From: Mycoplasmoidaceae bacterium
Lineage (GTDB): Bacteria > Bacillota_I > Bacilli_A > Mycoplasmatales > Mycoplasmoidaceae
Reading direction: 5' to 3'
DNA length: 64,000 nt
NCBI GenBank assembly: GCA_024407855.1
Contig: JAKSVQ010000002.1
Coordinates: 49,468-113,467 of the forward strand
Every line of letters begins with the position of its first letter. The stretch's first letter is position 1. Of this stretch, positions 12,627-21,728 are shown piece after piece. A program made the translations under genes and the position numbers. Under the pieces are notes generated by a model. That model had not been told where the DNA came from and ran no database searches. It was given only the letters and a program-made list of their open reading frames with translations.

Positions 12627-13241
12627 ATGGCAATTTTAAGAGAACGAACTGATCTAGATAAAAAACCAACTTGATATTTATTTTTAGCAGCAAATGTTGT
12701 TGTCTTTTTAGGAACTATTATTACTTATGTTTTATTTCGACAAGAAAATCCTGCAAACGACATTATTAAATTTGTCCCAACGATTGTTTGCAACTTATCA
12801 TCAATGGTTTTCTGTGGTTTCTTTATTTGATTAGAAGCTAAAGGAATTATGAATAAAGCAATGCACTTTCAAAGAAAGTGATTGTATTGATATTTAGCAG
12901 CATTGATTGTTTATCTTGTAGCTATCATCTTTAGTTTTGTTTACTTAATAATTTTCCGTTCTTTATATTTTCAACCACAATCAGTTTGATTTGACAAATC
13001 ATGACCACTAATTATTGATATGGTTATCACTGGTGTTTTAACTCTAGTTGCAATTGGTTTGCAACGTTATGCACGATACAAAATCGATTTAGACATTTAT
13101 AAAAGAAACCGTGGTGAACAACCTAAAAAAGAAGAGATAGCTAAAGACAAAGCTAAAGCTGAAAAAGACAAAGCCAAACAAGATAAGAAACAAAAGCCTA
13201 TGGCTTCTTCTGGTTTGTCTGAAGAAATTGATAAACAATAA
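12627..13241 (+). CDS. Membrane protein of unknown function with charged C-terminal tail
   Basis: A 204-residue protein not recognised. Four hydrophobic segments lie near residues 14-35, 49-70, 85-108 and 128-148. A Lys/Asp/Ala-rich tail (about 165-195, KDKAKAEKDKAKQDKK type) is probably cytoplasmic. The ATG at 12627 follows an AT-rich promoter region with no clear RBS. It ends 3 nt before mtaB, so the two share an operon. Several TGA Trp codons are present. Confidence 0.75.
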
Positions 13242-13244
13242 ATC

Positions 13245-14540
13245 ATGAAAACCTTTTTCACGATTAATTTAGGATGTAAAGTAAATTTGTTTGAAACAAA
13301 TGCTTTATCTTGTCAACTTGTACAAAAAGGTTTTAAACAAGTTAATGATATTAATAAAGCGAACATTGTATTAATTAATACTTGTTCTGTTACTAACAAA
13401 GCTGATGCCAAGAGTCGGAACATGATAAATCGGGCAAAGCAAGCAGAGCTTAAACCAATAGTTTTAGTAATGGGTTGCTTTAGTCAAGTTAATAAAGAAT
13501 GATTTAAGCACAATAAAGTTGATATTGTGATTGGCTGTAAATACAAAAACAAATTAATTGATTTGCTTCAAACTTATTTAATAAATAAGAAACCAATTAT
13601 CAAGGTAGACAAACAGTTAAACAACTTCGAAGAATTTGGCTGCTTTGAGCATTTAGATAATACCAGAGCCTTTTTAAAGATTCAAGATGGTTGTGATTTC
13701 TTTTGTAATTATTGTTTAATTCCATTTTGCCGTGGGCGACAACGAGCAATGAAACATGAGCATGTTTTGCAAACAATTAAATGATATGTTAAACATGGAT
13801 ATAAAGAAATTGTATTAACTGGTGTTAATACAGCTGGATACAAAGATAAACAATACACATTCTTTAATCTATTACAAGATATTGATGAATTACCTGGTAA
13901 CTTCCGTGTAAGAATATCCAGTCTTGAACCATTTCAAATTACCAAATCAATTATTGATTTATTAGCATCCAACCCTAAACGTTGAGCCAATCAAATTCAT
14001 TTATGTTTGCAAAATGCAAACAATGATGTATTGAAAGCAATGAATCGAAAATACACAATTGAAGAATTTATTAAATTGTGTCAATATATCCGTAAGCAAA
14101 TGCCTAATGTAGCAATCACTACCGATTACATTGTTGCCTTTGGCAATGAGACTGATAAACAATTTAATAATGCTATTACAAACTTGAAAAAAATTAAGTT
14201 TGCTAATATGAATATCTTTATTTATTCAAGACGTCATGGTACTGCTGCGGATAAACTATACAAGAAAGATATTAATCCATTAATTGCTAGACAACGTTAC
14301 AACAAAGTTGTAGAAATTAAAGATATGTATCAAAAACAATATCTTGAATCATTTATTGGTAAAACATTGGATGTAATTGTTGAAAGATCTAAAGTTCCAA
14401 CAATGCATGGCTATAGTAGCGAATTTATTAAGGTAGTATTTAAATCTAACAAGAATTTACATACAAAACTAGTTAAAGTAAGAATTAATAAAGTATCAAA
14501 AGATAATGCTGGTTATTACTTAAATGGGCAAAAAATATAA
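13245..14540 (+). CDS. mtaB: tRNA (N6-threonylcarbamoyladenosine) methylthiotransferase MtaB
   Basis: A 431-residue radical-SAM methylthiotransferase. The N-terminal UPF0004 domain holds cluster cysteines in LGCKVN, NTCSVT and MGCFSQ. The radical-SAM motif is CDFFCNYC, followed by IPFCRGR. The [19 protein letters not shown] segment and a C-terminal TRAM-like domain follow. Family members convert t6A37 to ms2t6A37 in tRNA-Lys. The pattern fits MtaB/YqeV better than MiaB or RimO. Length is typical. Confidence 0.88.
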
Positions 14541-14585
14541 AAATTTTTTGCGTCGTATCTCCACATTTAATCAATACTTAAGTCA

Positions 14586-14614
14586 GATTTAGGATTGGTA
14601 ATCCTAAATTTTTA
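14586..14614 (+). terminator. Terminator after mtaB
   Basis: A perfect 10-bp stem ATTTAGGATT/AATCCTAAAT (14587-14596 and 14600-14609), loop GGT, is followed by a T run. The preceding 45 bases after mtaB show nothing else. Confidence 0.85.
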
Positions 14615-14649
14615 TTTTCTTAGGTAAATATATATGTAGGAGAAAGAAA

Positions 14650-15258
14650 ATGTATTCATATATTGTAGGAAAAGTCGTATCAATTTATCGAAAATCCATT
14701 GTAATTGAAAACAATTACATTGGTTACTTTGTCTTTGTACCAAAGACAGAAGTATTTGAATCAGGCAAAACAATAAGATTGTATATGTATAAATATACAT
14801 ACTTGTCAAACAAGAATTCTTTAAGAGAAGATTTCTATGGATTTAAGAATTGAGAAGAAAAAGAATTCTTCATCAATTGTTTAAACATTAGTGGTATTGG
14901 GCCAAAGTCAGCATTAGGGTTTTTACAAAATGATATTAATGTGCTAAAGCAATTAATATCAAATAAAGATGCTGATGCTCTAGAACAATTACCAGGTATT
15001 ACTAAAAAGTTTGCATATTTGTTAGTTGAATATTTGGCAGACTTCTATGTTAAAGACAAAGCAGAAAATTATGATAACATTGCTGATGTTATTAATGTCT
15101 TAAAGACATTAGGATATAACCAAGATGATATTAATTTTGCAATCAATAAACTTTGTGAATCCAATTCCATTGAAAGTACAATGGAAACATCTGATGTTGT
15201 TGCGATGGCAATAAAACTAATATCAATTAAGAATGAAGCTGCAGTCCCTAAGGCCTAA
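14650..15258 (+). CDS. ruvA: Holliday junction branch migration protein RuvA
   Basis: A 202-residue protein. The OB-fold N-terminus starts MYSYIVGKVVSIYRKSIVIE. Helix-hairpin-helix motifs lie near ISGIGPKSALGFL and LPGITKKFAYLLV. The C-terminal domain III (VINVLKTLGYNQDDINFAI) contacts RuvB. It binds four-way junctions. The RBS is AGGAG before 14650. It overlaps ruvB by 26 nt. Confidence 0.93.
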
Positions 15259-16165
15259 TAGCCTAAAAGAGTTTGTTGGTAAACAAACTTTAAAACAAAA
15301 TTTAAAAACATATTTAAAGGCAAGCGCAATTCATAATGAACCATTAGATCATTGCTTATTTTATGGTTTACCAGGAACTGGTAAGACTTCACTTGCTTTT
15401 ATTATTGCCAAAGAACAAAAGTCAAACATCAGAATCATTCAAGGTTCAACCATTCAAAAGAACCTTGATATTTATAACTTTGCTTTAAGCATTCATGATA
15501 ATGATGTTATTTTTATTGATGAAATTCACGGAATAAATAAAGCATGCTTTGAATTGCTTTATTCATTAATGGAAGATTTTTCGATGGATATAACCATTGG
15601 AAAAGACTTTAATGCTAAGACAACAAGAATCAAAGTTCCAAAGTTTACTTTGATTGGTGCCACAACTTCATTGACCAAGATTCCAAAACCTCTTGAAGAA
15701 CGTTTTGGCATCCAATTTTATTTTGAAGATTATAGTCTTGATGAAATTAAGATCATTATTGCAAATGCAATTAAGAAAGTGAATGTTTTATTAACAGATG
15801 ATGAGATATTAGCAATAGCTAATAATTCAAAAGGGATTCCAAGAAATGCCTTAACCATCTTATCAAGAGTGATTGATTTTAAAACCATTGATAGCAAAAT
15901 GCCCATTAAGCAAATTTTTAAACAAATTGGTATTTATGAAAATGGTTTAAATAAAAATGATATTAAATATTTATTATGTTTTTTAAACTCAAATGGTGTC
16001 ATTGGAATTAAAACATTAAGTCAAATGACAGATTTTGAAATTCAATTTATTGAAGAAAAAATTGAACCTTATTTATTTAAAAATAAATATGTCATTAAAA
16101 CAACGCATGGAAGAAAAATTTTATCAGCAGGTTTATCAATAATTCACAAAATTCGGAGTATATAA
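15233..16165 (+). CDS. ruvB: Holliday junction DNA helicase RuvB
   Basis: A 310-residue AAA+ motor of branch migration. It has LRPNSLKEFVGKQ, Walker A GLPGTGKT (45-52), Walker B FIDEIHGI, sensor 1 IGATTS, the GIPRNALTILSR sensor-2 region and a C-terminal winged helix. The start inside ruvA gives the conserved N-terminus. The pair is the usual RuvAB arrangement; no ruvC is seen, though ruvX lies at 45947. Confidence 0.93.
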   Translation: MKLQSLRPNSLKEFVGKQTLKQNLKTYLKASAIHNEPLDHCLFYGLPGTGKTSLAFIIAKEQKSNIRIIQGSTIQKNLDIYNFALSIHDNDVIFIDEIHGINKACFELLYSLMEDFSMDITIGKDFNAKTTRIKVPKFTLIGATTSLTKIPKPLEERFGIQFYFEDYSLDEIKIIIANAIKKVNVLLTDDEILAIANNSKGIPRNALTILSRVIDFKTIDSKMPIKQIFKQIGIYENGLNKNDIKYLLCFLNSNGVIGIKTLSQMTDFEIQFIEEKIEPYLFKNKYVIKTTHGRKILSAGLSIIHKIRSI

Positions 16166-16166
16166 T

Positions 16167-16553
16167 ATGGTTAACAAAACAATAACAATGACCATAAGTG
16201 AAATTGAAAAAGCATCAAATCAATTTAAAAAGACACATAAGATTAAAGTGTCTGGTCCTTATAGTGATGAACAAGTCCCTAAGTGATTTAAAGAATATAA
16301 AGAAGAAACTAATGCTAGGTTCGAGAAAATTGACGCTAAGTTTGAAAAAATTGACGCTAAGTTCGAACAAGTTTGTAAGTGATTTAAAGAATATAAAGAA
16401 GAAACTAATGCTAGGTTCGAAAAAATTGACGCTAGGTTTAAACAATTAGATGAACAAATGCCTAAGTGGTTTGAAAAATGAGTTGAGTTGAAATTTGATC
16501 CATTAGTTAAAAGAATCGATAATATCGTGGAAAAGAATAATTTAAAAGAATAA
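16167..16553 (+). CDS. Coiled-coil repeat protein of unknown function
   Basis: A 128-residue charged protein 1 nt after ruvB. A unit starting KWFKEYKEETNARFEKIDA is repeated: the DNA repeats at 16281-16376 (96 bp) and 16377-16463 (87 bp), and a third partial copy begins at 16464. Heptads of F-K-I-D type predict a coiled coil. It is reminiscent of the low-complexity coiled-coil families of M. pneumoniae, but homology is not shown. TGA encodes the repeated Trp. The near-identical DNA repeats could expand or contract by recombination. Confidence 0.75.
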
Positions 16554-16578
16554 AAAATAAGGCATTTGCCTTATTTTT
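16552..16578. terminator. Bidirectional terminator between coiled-coil gene and acpP
   Basis: The stem AAAATAAGGC/GCCTTATTTT with loop ATTT lies between the two convergent stop codons. Confidence 0.85.
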
Positions 16579-16810
16579 GTTTAGCTTCAAATGCAGCAAT
16601 CAATTGATTCAAAGTTTTAATCTTTGTCAATTCTGCATCATCTAATCTAAAACCAACTTTGTCCTCAATAGCAACAATAATTCCTAAAACATTGATAGAA
16701 TCAAGTCCCAGTTTTTTAAAATCAACAGACATACTTTGTTCATCGATTTTGATATTGATTTTTTGCTTGTTTGCCACATCATGGACAATACTTAAAATTT
16801 TTTCTCTCAT
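16571..16810 (-). CDS. acpP: Acyl carrier protein
   Basis: A 79-residue protein with the phosphopantetheine attachment motif LGLDSINVLGII (Ser about residue 38), four helices and acidic surface residues. It carries acyl groups for lipid metabolism. It is monocistronic, has its own terminator and lies just upstream of the tRNA cluster on the other strand. Confidence 0.92.
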   Translation of the reverse strand: MREKILSIVHDVANKQKINIKIDEQSMSVDFKKLGLDSINVLGIIVAIEDKVGFRLDDAELTKIKTLNQLIAAFEAKQK

Positions 16811-16846
16811 ACACTATTATTTTACTAAAAATAATTGAATAATATA

Positions 16847-16852
16847 TATAAT
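16847..16852 (+). promoter_or_regulatory. -10 box for tRNA Asn-Glu-Val operon
   Basis: A TATAAT lies 27 nt upstream of the tRNA-Asn 5' end. No convincing -35 box was seen. Confidence 0.5.
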
Positions 16853-16878
16853 CTTATGGTATCATTATTATTACGTGT

Positions 16879-16953
16879 GGCCACCTAGCTCAGTGGTAGA
16901 GCAACCGGCTGTTAACCGGTTGGTCGCAGGTTCGAACCCTGTGGTGGCCGCCA
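16879..16953 (+). tRNA. tRNA-Asn (GTT)
   Basis: A 75-nt cloverleaf. The acceptor GGCCACC pairs with GGTGGCC, the anticodon loop is CTGTTAA and the T loop is TTCGAAC. CCA is encoded. Confidence 0.96.
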
Positions 16954-16959
16954 TATATT

Positions 16960-17036
16960 GGCCTGTTGGTGAAGTGACTTAACACACACGCCTTTCACGC
17001 GTGCATTCATGGGTTTGAATCCCGTACAGGTCACCA
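16960..17036 (+). tRNA. tRNA-Glu (TTC)
   Basis: A 77-nt cloverleaf. The acceptor GGCCTGT pairs with ACAGGTC (one G-U), the anticodon stem is CACGC/GCGTG and the loop is CTTTCAC. CCA is encoded. Confidence 0.95.
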
Positions 17037-17038
17037 AT

Positions 17039-17114
17039 GCAGTGTTAGCTCAGCCGGGAGAGCATATGCCTTACAAGCATAGGGTCGGGGGTTCGATCCC
17101 CTCACACTGCACCA
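17039..17114 (+). tRNA. tRNA-Val (TAC)
   Basis: A 76-nt cloverleaf. The acceptor GCAGTGT pairs with ACACTGC and the anticodon loop is CTTACAA. CCA is encoded. With U34 it is a likely target of the TrhP/TrmR pathway encoded at 46359-49033. Confidence 0.95.
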
Positions 17115-17118
17115 TTTA

Positions 17119-17148
17119 GAAAATATAGGTTTATCCTATATTTTTTTT
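17119..17148 (+). terminator. Terminator of tRNA operon
   Basis: The stem AAATATAGG/CCTATATTT (17121-17129 and 17135-17143) is followed by eight or more T. Confidence 0.85.
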
Positions 17149-17181
17149 ATTTGTATAATAAGCATATTAAGGTTTAGATAT

Positions 17182-17871
17182 ATGAATAAAAAGAGAATTA
17201 TTTCTATTGTATTTAACTTTGCCATTGTCACAGCTTCGCTGATTGGTTTAATCCTAGCAATCTTTGACACAATGGCTTTAGGTAAAAGTTATGAGGAAAT
17301 ATTTAAATACTACACAACTTTATCCAACCTTTTCTTATTAATCACAGCAATATTAATGGCAACGTTTAATTTACGGGCTATCTTTAAAAAAGATAAGACT
17401 GTACCAAAATGAATATATATCACAAAGATATGTGCTACTACGGCCACAACTATTACAATGCTAACTGTAATTTGCTTTTTAACCCCAGTAGCAATTATTA
17501 CTCAACCAGAAGAATTCACTGCTGCATTCTTGTATAGTGGATCAAATTGTATTTTCCACATCATTAATCCAGTGCTAGCGATTGTTACCCTATTATTCTT
17601 TGAGTCAAATCCTCATATTGAATTTCCTCACGTTACATTCTCAGTGGTATTCACTGGCTTGTATGAAATCTTCTATACAATTGGACTTTACCAACACCCA
17701 GATGAGATGGAAAAATACGACTGGTATCATTTCACAATATTTGGAATGCAATATGTTATTCCAATCTTGGTTCTATTCATGGCTGTTTCATTCTTAATAG
17801 GTTGATTGTTATGATTGGGTAATCGTAAGATCCATGTTCTAGAAAGCAAAAAGAAAGTTACTACTAGGTAG
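17182..17871 (+). CDS. Six-helix membrane protein (Pr6Pr/DUF1600-like, tentative)
   Basis: A 229-residue integral membrane protein with about six hydrophobic segments. It has a YYTTLSNLFLLITAIL segment after the first helix and the block FHIINPVLAIVTLLFFE. Both resemble Pr6Pr-type proteins (sNll and hyi.P motifs). The function is unknown. An extended -10 (TGTATAAT, TATAAT at 17154-17159) precedes it, with a weak TAAGG before the ATG. It is monocistronic with a strong terminator. Family assignment is from pattern only. Confidence 0.7.
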
Positions 17872-17882
17872 TAACTTTTTTA
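17851..17882. terminator. Bidirectional terminator
   Basis: A perfect 11-bp stem AAAGTTACTAC/GTAGTAACTTT with loop TAG, flanked by A and T tracts, separates the membrane protein from the leftward ffh block. Confidence 0.88.
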
Positions 17883-18188
17883 TATTTCGAATGAGTTTTT
17901 AGTGAAGTAGTTTTCTAAGATGCTATTGTTATAGTTTTGATCAAATGTTTCATTATTTAAGCAGAAGGAAGCAATAAGAAAATCTTGTTTTTTAATCCCT
18001 TTGAAATAATAAAAATTATTTCCATCCTTCACAATTAGTGGGTGTCATGACTGAATCTTATCATGATCAAAGAATTTCATGTTTAGATCTTTTGATTGTG
18101 AAATAAAGTAACGGTGGGTAGTGGAATTATTGATATTGAAGACATTTTTAACAATTAGATACTTAGGTAAATATTTGCTAAAGTCCAT
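17880..18188 (-). CDS. Small protein coupled to ffh, unknown function
   Basis: A 102-residue soluble protein starting MDFSKYLPKYLIVKNVFN and ending in FTKNSFEI. It is rich in aromatic residues, with no membrane segment and one TGA Trp. Its ATG overlaps the ffh stop (TAATG), which implies translational coupling. I do not recognise the family. It ends in the hairpin at 17851-17882. The reading frame, coupling and terminator support a real gene. Confidence 0.7.
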
Positions 18189-19555
18189 TATCGCATTCCT
18201 CCACCTTTCATTAAATCCAATAATGGATTTTTGCCAGACTTAATCTTTCGTCCAATTTCATCCATTTTAACTTTTGCTTTTTCTCATTGTGAAAGCATTT
18301 TGTTTAATTCATCTGGTTTTCGACCAGAGCCTTTAATAACACGAACTTTACGGTTAGGTTGTTTTTTAAACAAAGCTGGATTTCTTCGTTCCTTCTTTGT
18401 CATAGAAGTCATTAAGATCTTTCAACTAACCATTCTTTGTTCAGCATTATCAATTTGATCCTGGCTAACTTTGTTAGCAAGATTGCCTGGAAGTAACTTC
18501 ATGATTCCGCCAAGAGAACCTAGTTTACTAATTTGTTCCATTTGACGCATTAAGTCTTCAAGATCAAATTTACCTGAAACCATTCTTGTGAATGATTTCT
18601 TGGTTGAGTCTTCATCAATTCGGTCAGCTGCTTTTTCAGCAAGAGACATTATGTCTCCAAGCCCAAGGATTTGATCAGCCATTCGATCCGGATAGAAGAT
18701 ATCTAATGATCCAATTGCTTCACCAGTTCCAGTAAATTTTACTGGAATGTTCAATAAGTTAGTAATTGACAACACAGCTCCAGCACGAGCTTCAGAGTCA
18801 AGTTTGGTGATAACCAAACCGGTTAAGTCTAGAGCTTGATGAAATTCTCTAGCGACATTAATAATGTCTTGACCAGCCATCGCATCAACAACAAGAAGTA
18901 TTTCTTGCGGTTTGACTGCTTTCTTAATGTTTTTCAATTCATTCATTAATTCAACATTAGTTTGTAAACGACCAGCCGTATCGAACAATATAACATTATT
19001 GTTATTTGCTTTAGCTTGGTGCATTGCCTTCTCAGCAATACCAATAACATCTTTGCTATCTTCTTTATAACAAGGGATGTTAATCTTATGAGCTAATTGA
19101 TCAAGTTGATCAATGGCAGCAGGACGATAAACGTCAAGAGCAACCAATAATGGATTAAGTTCTTTCTTGTTTTTTAATCAGTTTGCTATTTTAGCAATAG
19201 TGGTTGTCTTACCAGCACCGTTAAGACCAACAAGCATGATTCTTGTTTCTTCTTTGTCGATTTTAAGATCGGCTTTGTGTTGACCAAGGATTGAAACTAA
19301 TTCTTCTTTTACTATATTTAGTAAAACCTTATCAGCTTCTTGCCCTTTTTCCATTACATAACCAACAGCCTTTTCTCTTACAGCTTTAATAAAATTTTTA
19401 ACGACTAATAAATTAACGTCAGCATCTAAAAGAGCAATACGGATTTGCTTTAAAACTTCCGTCACGTCTTCTTCTGTGATGGTTCAGTTTGTTAACTTCT
19501 TTTTCATGTTTCTAGCAATAATGCTAGAAATCATAGTTTTAAAGATATTTGCCAT
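18188..19555 (-). CDS. ffh: Signal recognition particle protein Ffh (SRP54)
   Basis: A 455-residue GTPase that targets nascent membrane proteins with SRP RNA to FtsY. It has an N domain, G1 GLNGAGKTTTIAKIA, the ALDVYRPAAIDQL insertion-box region, G3 DTAGR, G4 TKLD and a Met-rich M domain ending GKNPLLDLMKGGGMR. An AGGAG precedes the ATG at 19555. Internal ATGs such as 19465 would remove the N domain, so they were rejected. Three TGA codons are Trp. Confidence 0.95.
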
Positions 19556-19576
19556 ATGCTCCTTTCTTGATTATTT

Positions 19577-20809
19577 TCATGTTAACATGAAATAGTTTTT
19601 CTTGCCTTTTTTGATAATGGTATATTTGTCAAAATATGTTAACTTGTTTGTTAATTTGAAATCTTCTTTATCAACAACAACGTTGTTGACACTTAATGTT
19701 TTAGCTTGCATTAATTCACGGAAGATACGCTTTGATGTAATAATTTTATTTTCAATTAAGAAATCAACTAAGTTCATTTCTTGGTTAATTTTGTAAACAT
19801 TAAATTGCTTTGCACAGATGTCTAATTCTTTTAATGTAAGTTTTTCAAACTTACCATAGAACAATGCTTCAGAAATTTTTAGACATTGATCATATGCATC
19901 CTTGCCATGAATCTTTGTAATAATTTCTTGCGCCAAAGTTTTTTGGCCTAGACGCACACCTTTATTTTCATTGTGTTTAGTCAATAGCTTTTTGATTTCA
20001 TCAAGCGATAAATCTGAGAAGAAGTTAAACATTTTGTTTAAGTCTTCGTCTGCCTGATTTAAAAAGAATTGGTACATTTCATAAGGACTTGTAATAGTTG
20101 GATCTAAATAGATGGCACCCTTTTCTGATTTACCAAATTTAGTTCCATCAGCCTTAGTTAACAAGTTAATTGTTAAGCCGACAGCTTTTGCATCTTCCCC
20201 ATGAATCTTACGAATCATTTCAAGACCAGTAGTGATGTTACCTCATTGGTCAGAACCACCACATTGGATGGCAATGTTTTTATGATCATAAAGCCATAAG
20301 AAGTCAGTTCCTTGAATTAAGTTATAACTGAATTCAGCAAAACTAATTCCAGTATCAAGTCTTGACTTGATGATGTCTTTTTCAAGTAGGTAATTAACAT
20401 TAATTAACTTACCAGTTTCTCTTAAAAAGTCAAACAAGCTCATGTCTTTGTAAATATCAAAGTTATTAATAACTTCTTTAACATTAGCTAGTTTCTTAAG
20501 TTGTTTGCTAACAGCAAGAATGTTGTTATCCAATGTTTTAAGATCAAGTAATGATCTTTCAGCTTTCTTACCTGATGGATCACCAATTCGACCAGTTGCT
20601 CCACCTAATACTGCATAAGCAGGAACACCTGCTTGTGCGAATTTGTTTAGTAAGTGGATCATGATATAGTTACCTAAGTGTAATGATTTATAACTTGGGT
20701 CAAAACCAATATAAACACCAAGCTTTGAATCAATTGCTTGTTGTAATTTCTTTTCATCGGTAACATTGTTAATAATGCCACGGTCTTTTAAATCTTTAAT
20801 TAAATTCAT
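19577..20809 (-). CDS. tyrS: Tyrosyl-tRNA synthetase
   Basis: A 410-residue class I synthetase. It has the HIGH-like SLHLGNYIMIH, the tyrosine pocket QCGGSDQWGNIT (Trp by TGA), the KMSKS equivalent KFGKS and a C-terminal S4 RNA-binding domain (AKTLSVNNVVVDKEDFKL). The start MNLIKDLKDRGIINN fits the family. It lies 21 nt upstream of ffh on the same strand. Confidence 0.95.
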
Positions 20810-20837
20810 AATTTTTATTTGTAAATTATATATATTA

Positions 20838-21416
20838 TTAAACTGGATTTTTTAGATAAAGTGGCTCAAGATATTTAATATCTTGAATTACTTCAAAATC
20901 TTTTGCATGCAATAAGAAATTGTCATACATTGTATCAGTTTGATCTTTGACAACTGGTAGTTTATATTTCTTTTCATATTTATTTAAATCACTTGCGTTA
21001 ATTAATTTTGGTGCAACTATTTCTTTTCCATTTTTATAAACAGCCAAATATAATTTGTTGCTTTTAGCATCAATCACACTGATGCAACTTGGTTTTGCAT
21101 CTTTAGTTTGTAACAACAAACTATTGATGGTAACAATGGTTAATCTTGGGTCAAACATTTTTCATGCTTTAGCCACTGTCACTCCAACCTTGTCTCCAGT
21201 AAAACTACCAGGGCCAATGTTTACACACATATGTGTAAGGTCAGAAAACTTGATTTTTGCCTTTAATAATAAGTTATTAATAGAAGGCACAATAATATCA
21301 GTAACATTCTTGTTAACTGGTAGTTTTACTTGGTTTAATATTCTACAACTATAACTTACTGCTAAATAGCAGTAATTATTTGTGGTATCAATAAATAATG
21401 TACAATTCTTTCTCAT
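20838..21416 (-). CDS. tsaB: tRNA threonylcarbamoyladenosine biosynthesis protein TsaB
   Basis: A 192-residue ASKHA-fold protein, scaffold partner of TsaD in t6A37 synthesis. It has FIDTTNNYCYLAV at the N-terminus and GPGSFTGDKVGVTVAKAW (usual GPGSFTGLRVG). One TGA is Trp. It is functionally linked to mtaB in this window, since MtaB acts on t6A. It lies 28 nt upstream of tyrS. Confidence 0.85.
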
Positions 21417-21470
21417 AGCACTTGTATTATATAGTAATATAAAAATTTATAAATAAATTTTTATATTAGG

Positions 21471-21562
21471 TTGTATAATATACTAGATAATCCACTGATA
21501 CTATTCATGGGTGACATCGTCACCATGTTTGGTAATTATGTTACCCATAGAAAGGATAGCAT
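21471..21562 (+). promoter_or_regulatory. Promoter and structured leader of a 24-codon ORF
   Basis: An extended -10 box (TGTATAAT, TATAAT at 21474-21479) puts the RNA start near 21486. The leader can form hairpin CATGGGTGAC/GTCACCATG (21506-21515 with 21519-21527, one bulged G). Alternatively ATGGGTGAC (21507-21515) pairs with GTTACCCAT (21540-21548) through one G-U, or GGTAA (21531-21535) pairs with TTACC (21541-21545). The ribosome-binding site AAAGGA (21551-21556) follows directly. These exclusive pairings resemble an attenuator or riboswitch expression platform. No known riboswitch class was recognised. Confidence 0.5.
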
Positions 21563-21637
21563 ATGAGTGAGATTATCGCGACCCTATTTTGCGTTATCGT
21601 TATTATCTTATTAACATTGTTAATGAGAAAGACATAA
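21563..21637 (+). CDS. 24-residue single-pass membrane peptide
   Basis: The ORF ATG to TAA encodes a peptide with N-terminal MSEII, an almost wholly hydrophobic core (ATLFCVIVIILLTLLM) and C-terminal RKT, so it should span the membrane once. AAAGGA lies 6 nt before the ATG. It sits alone between two leftward genes with its own promoter, structured leader and terminator. It could be a small regulatory membrane protein or a type I toxin-like peptide; neither is shown. Confidence 0.6.
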   Translation: MSEIIATLFCVIVIILLTLLMRKT

Positions 21638-21648
21638 CTATATAGGTA

Positions 21649-21680
21649 AAAAAAGAGACAGTTTCAGCTGCCTCTTTTTT
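21649..21680 (+). terminator. Terminator of the 24-codon ORF transcript
   Basis: A 13-position stem AAAAAAGAG(A)CAG/CTG(C)CTCTTTTTT with one mismatch, loop TTTCAG, ends in a T run. It bounds a transcript of about 195 nt. Between it and the rluD stop at 21729 nothing else was seen. Confidence 0.8.
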
Positions 21681-21728
21681 ATATGAGTTGTTTATCACAA
21701 CCTATTTTGCAATTAGATTATACACTAA

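Noticed and set aside
16281..16480. Direct repeats as a CRISPR or mobile-element remnant
   Set aside because: They are in-frame and code for a coiled coil; there are no spacers of regular length or cas genes.
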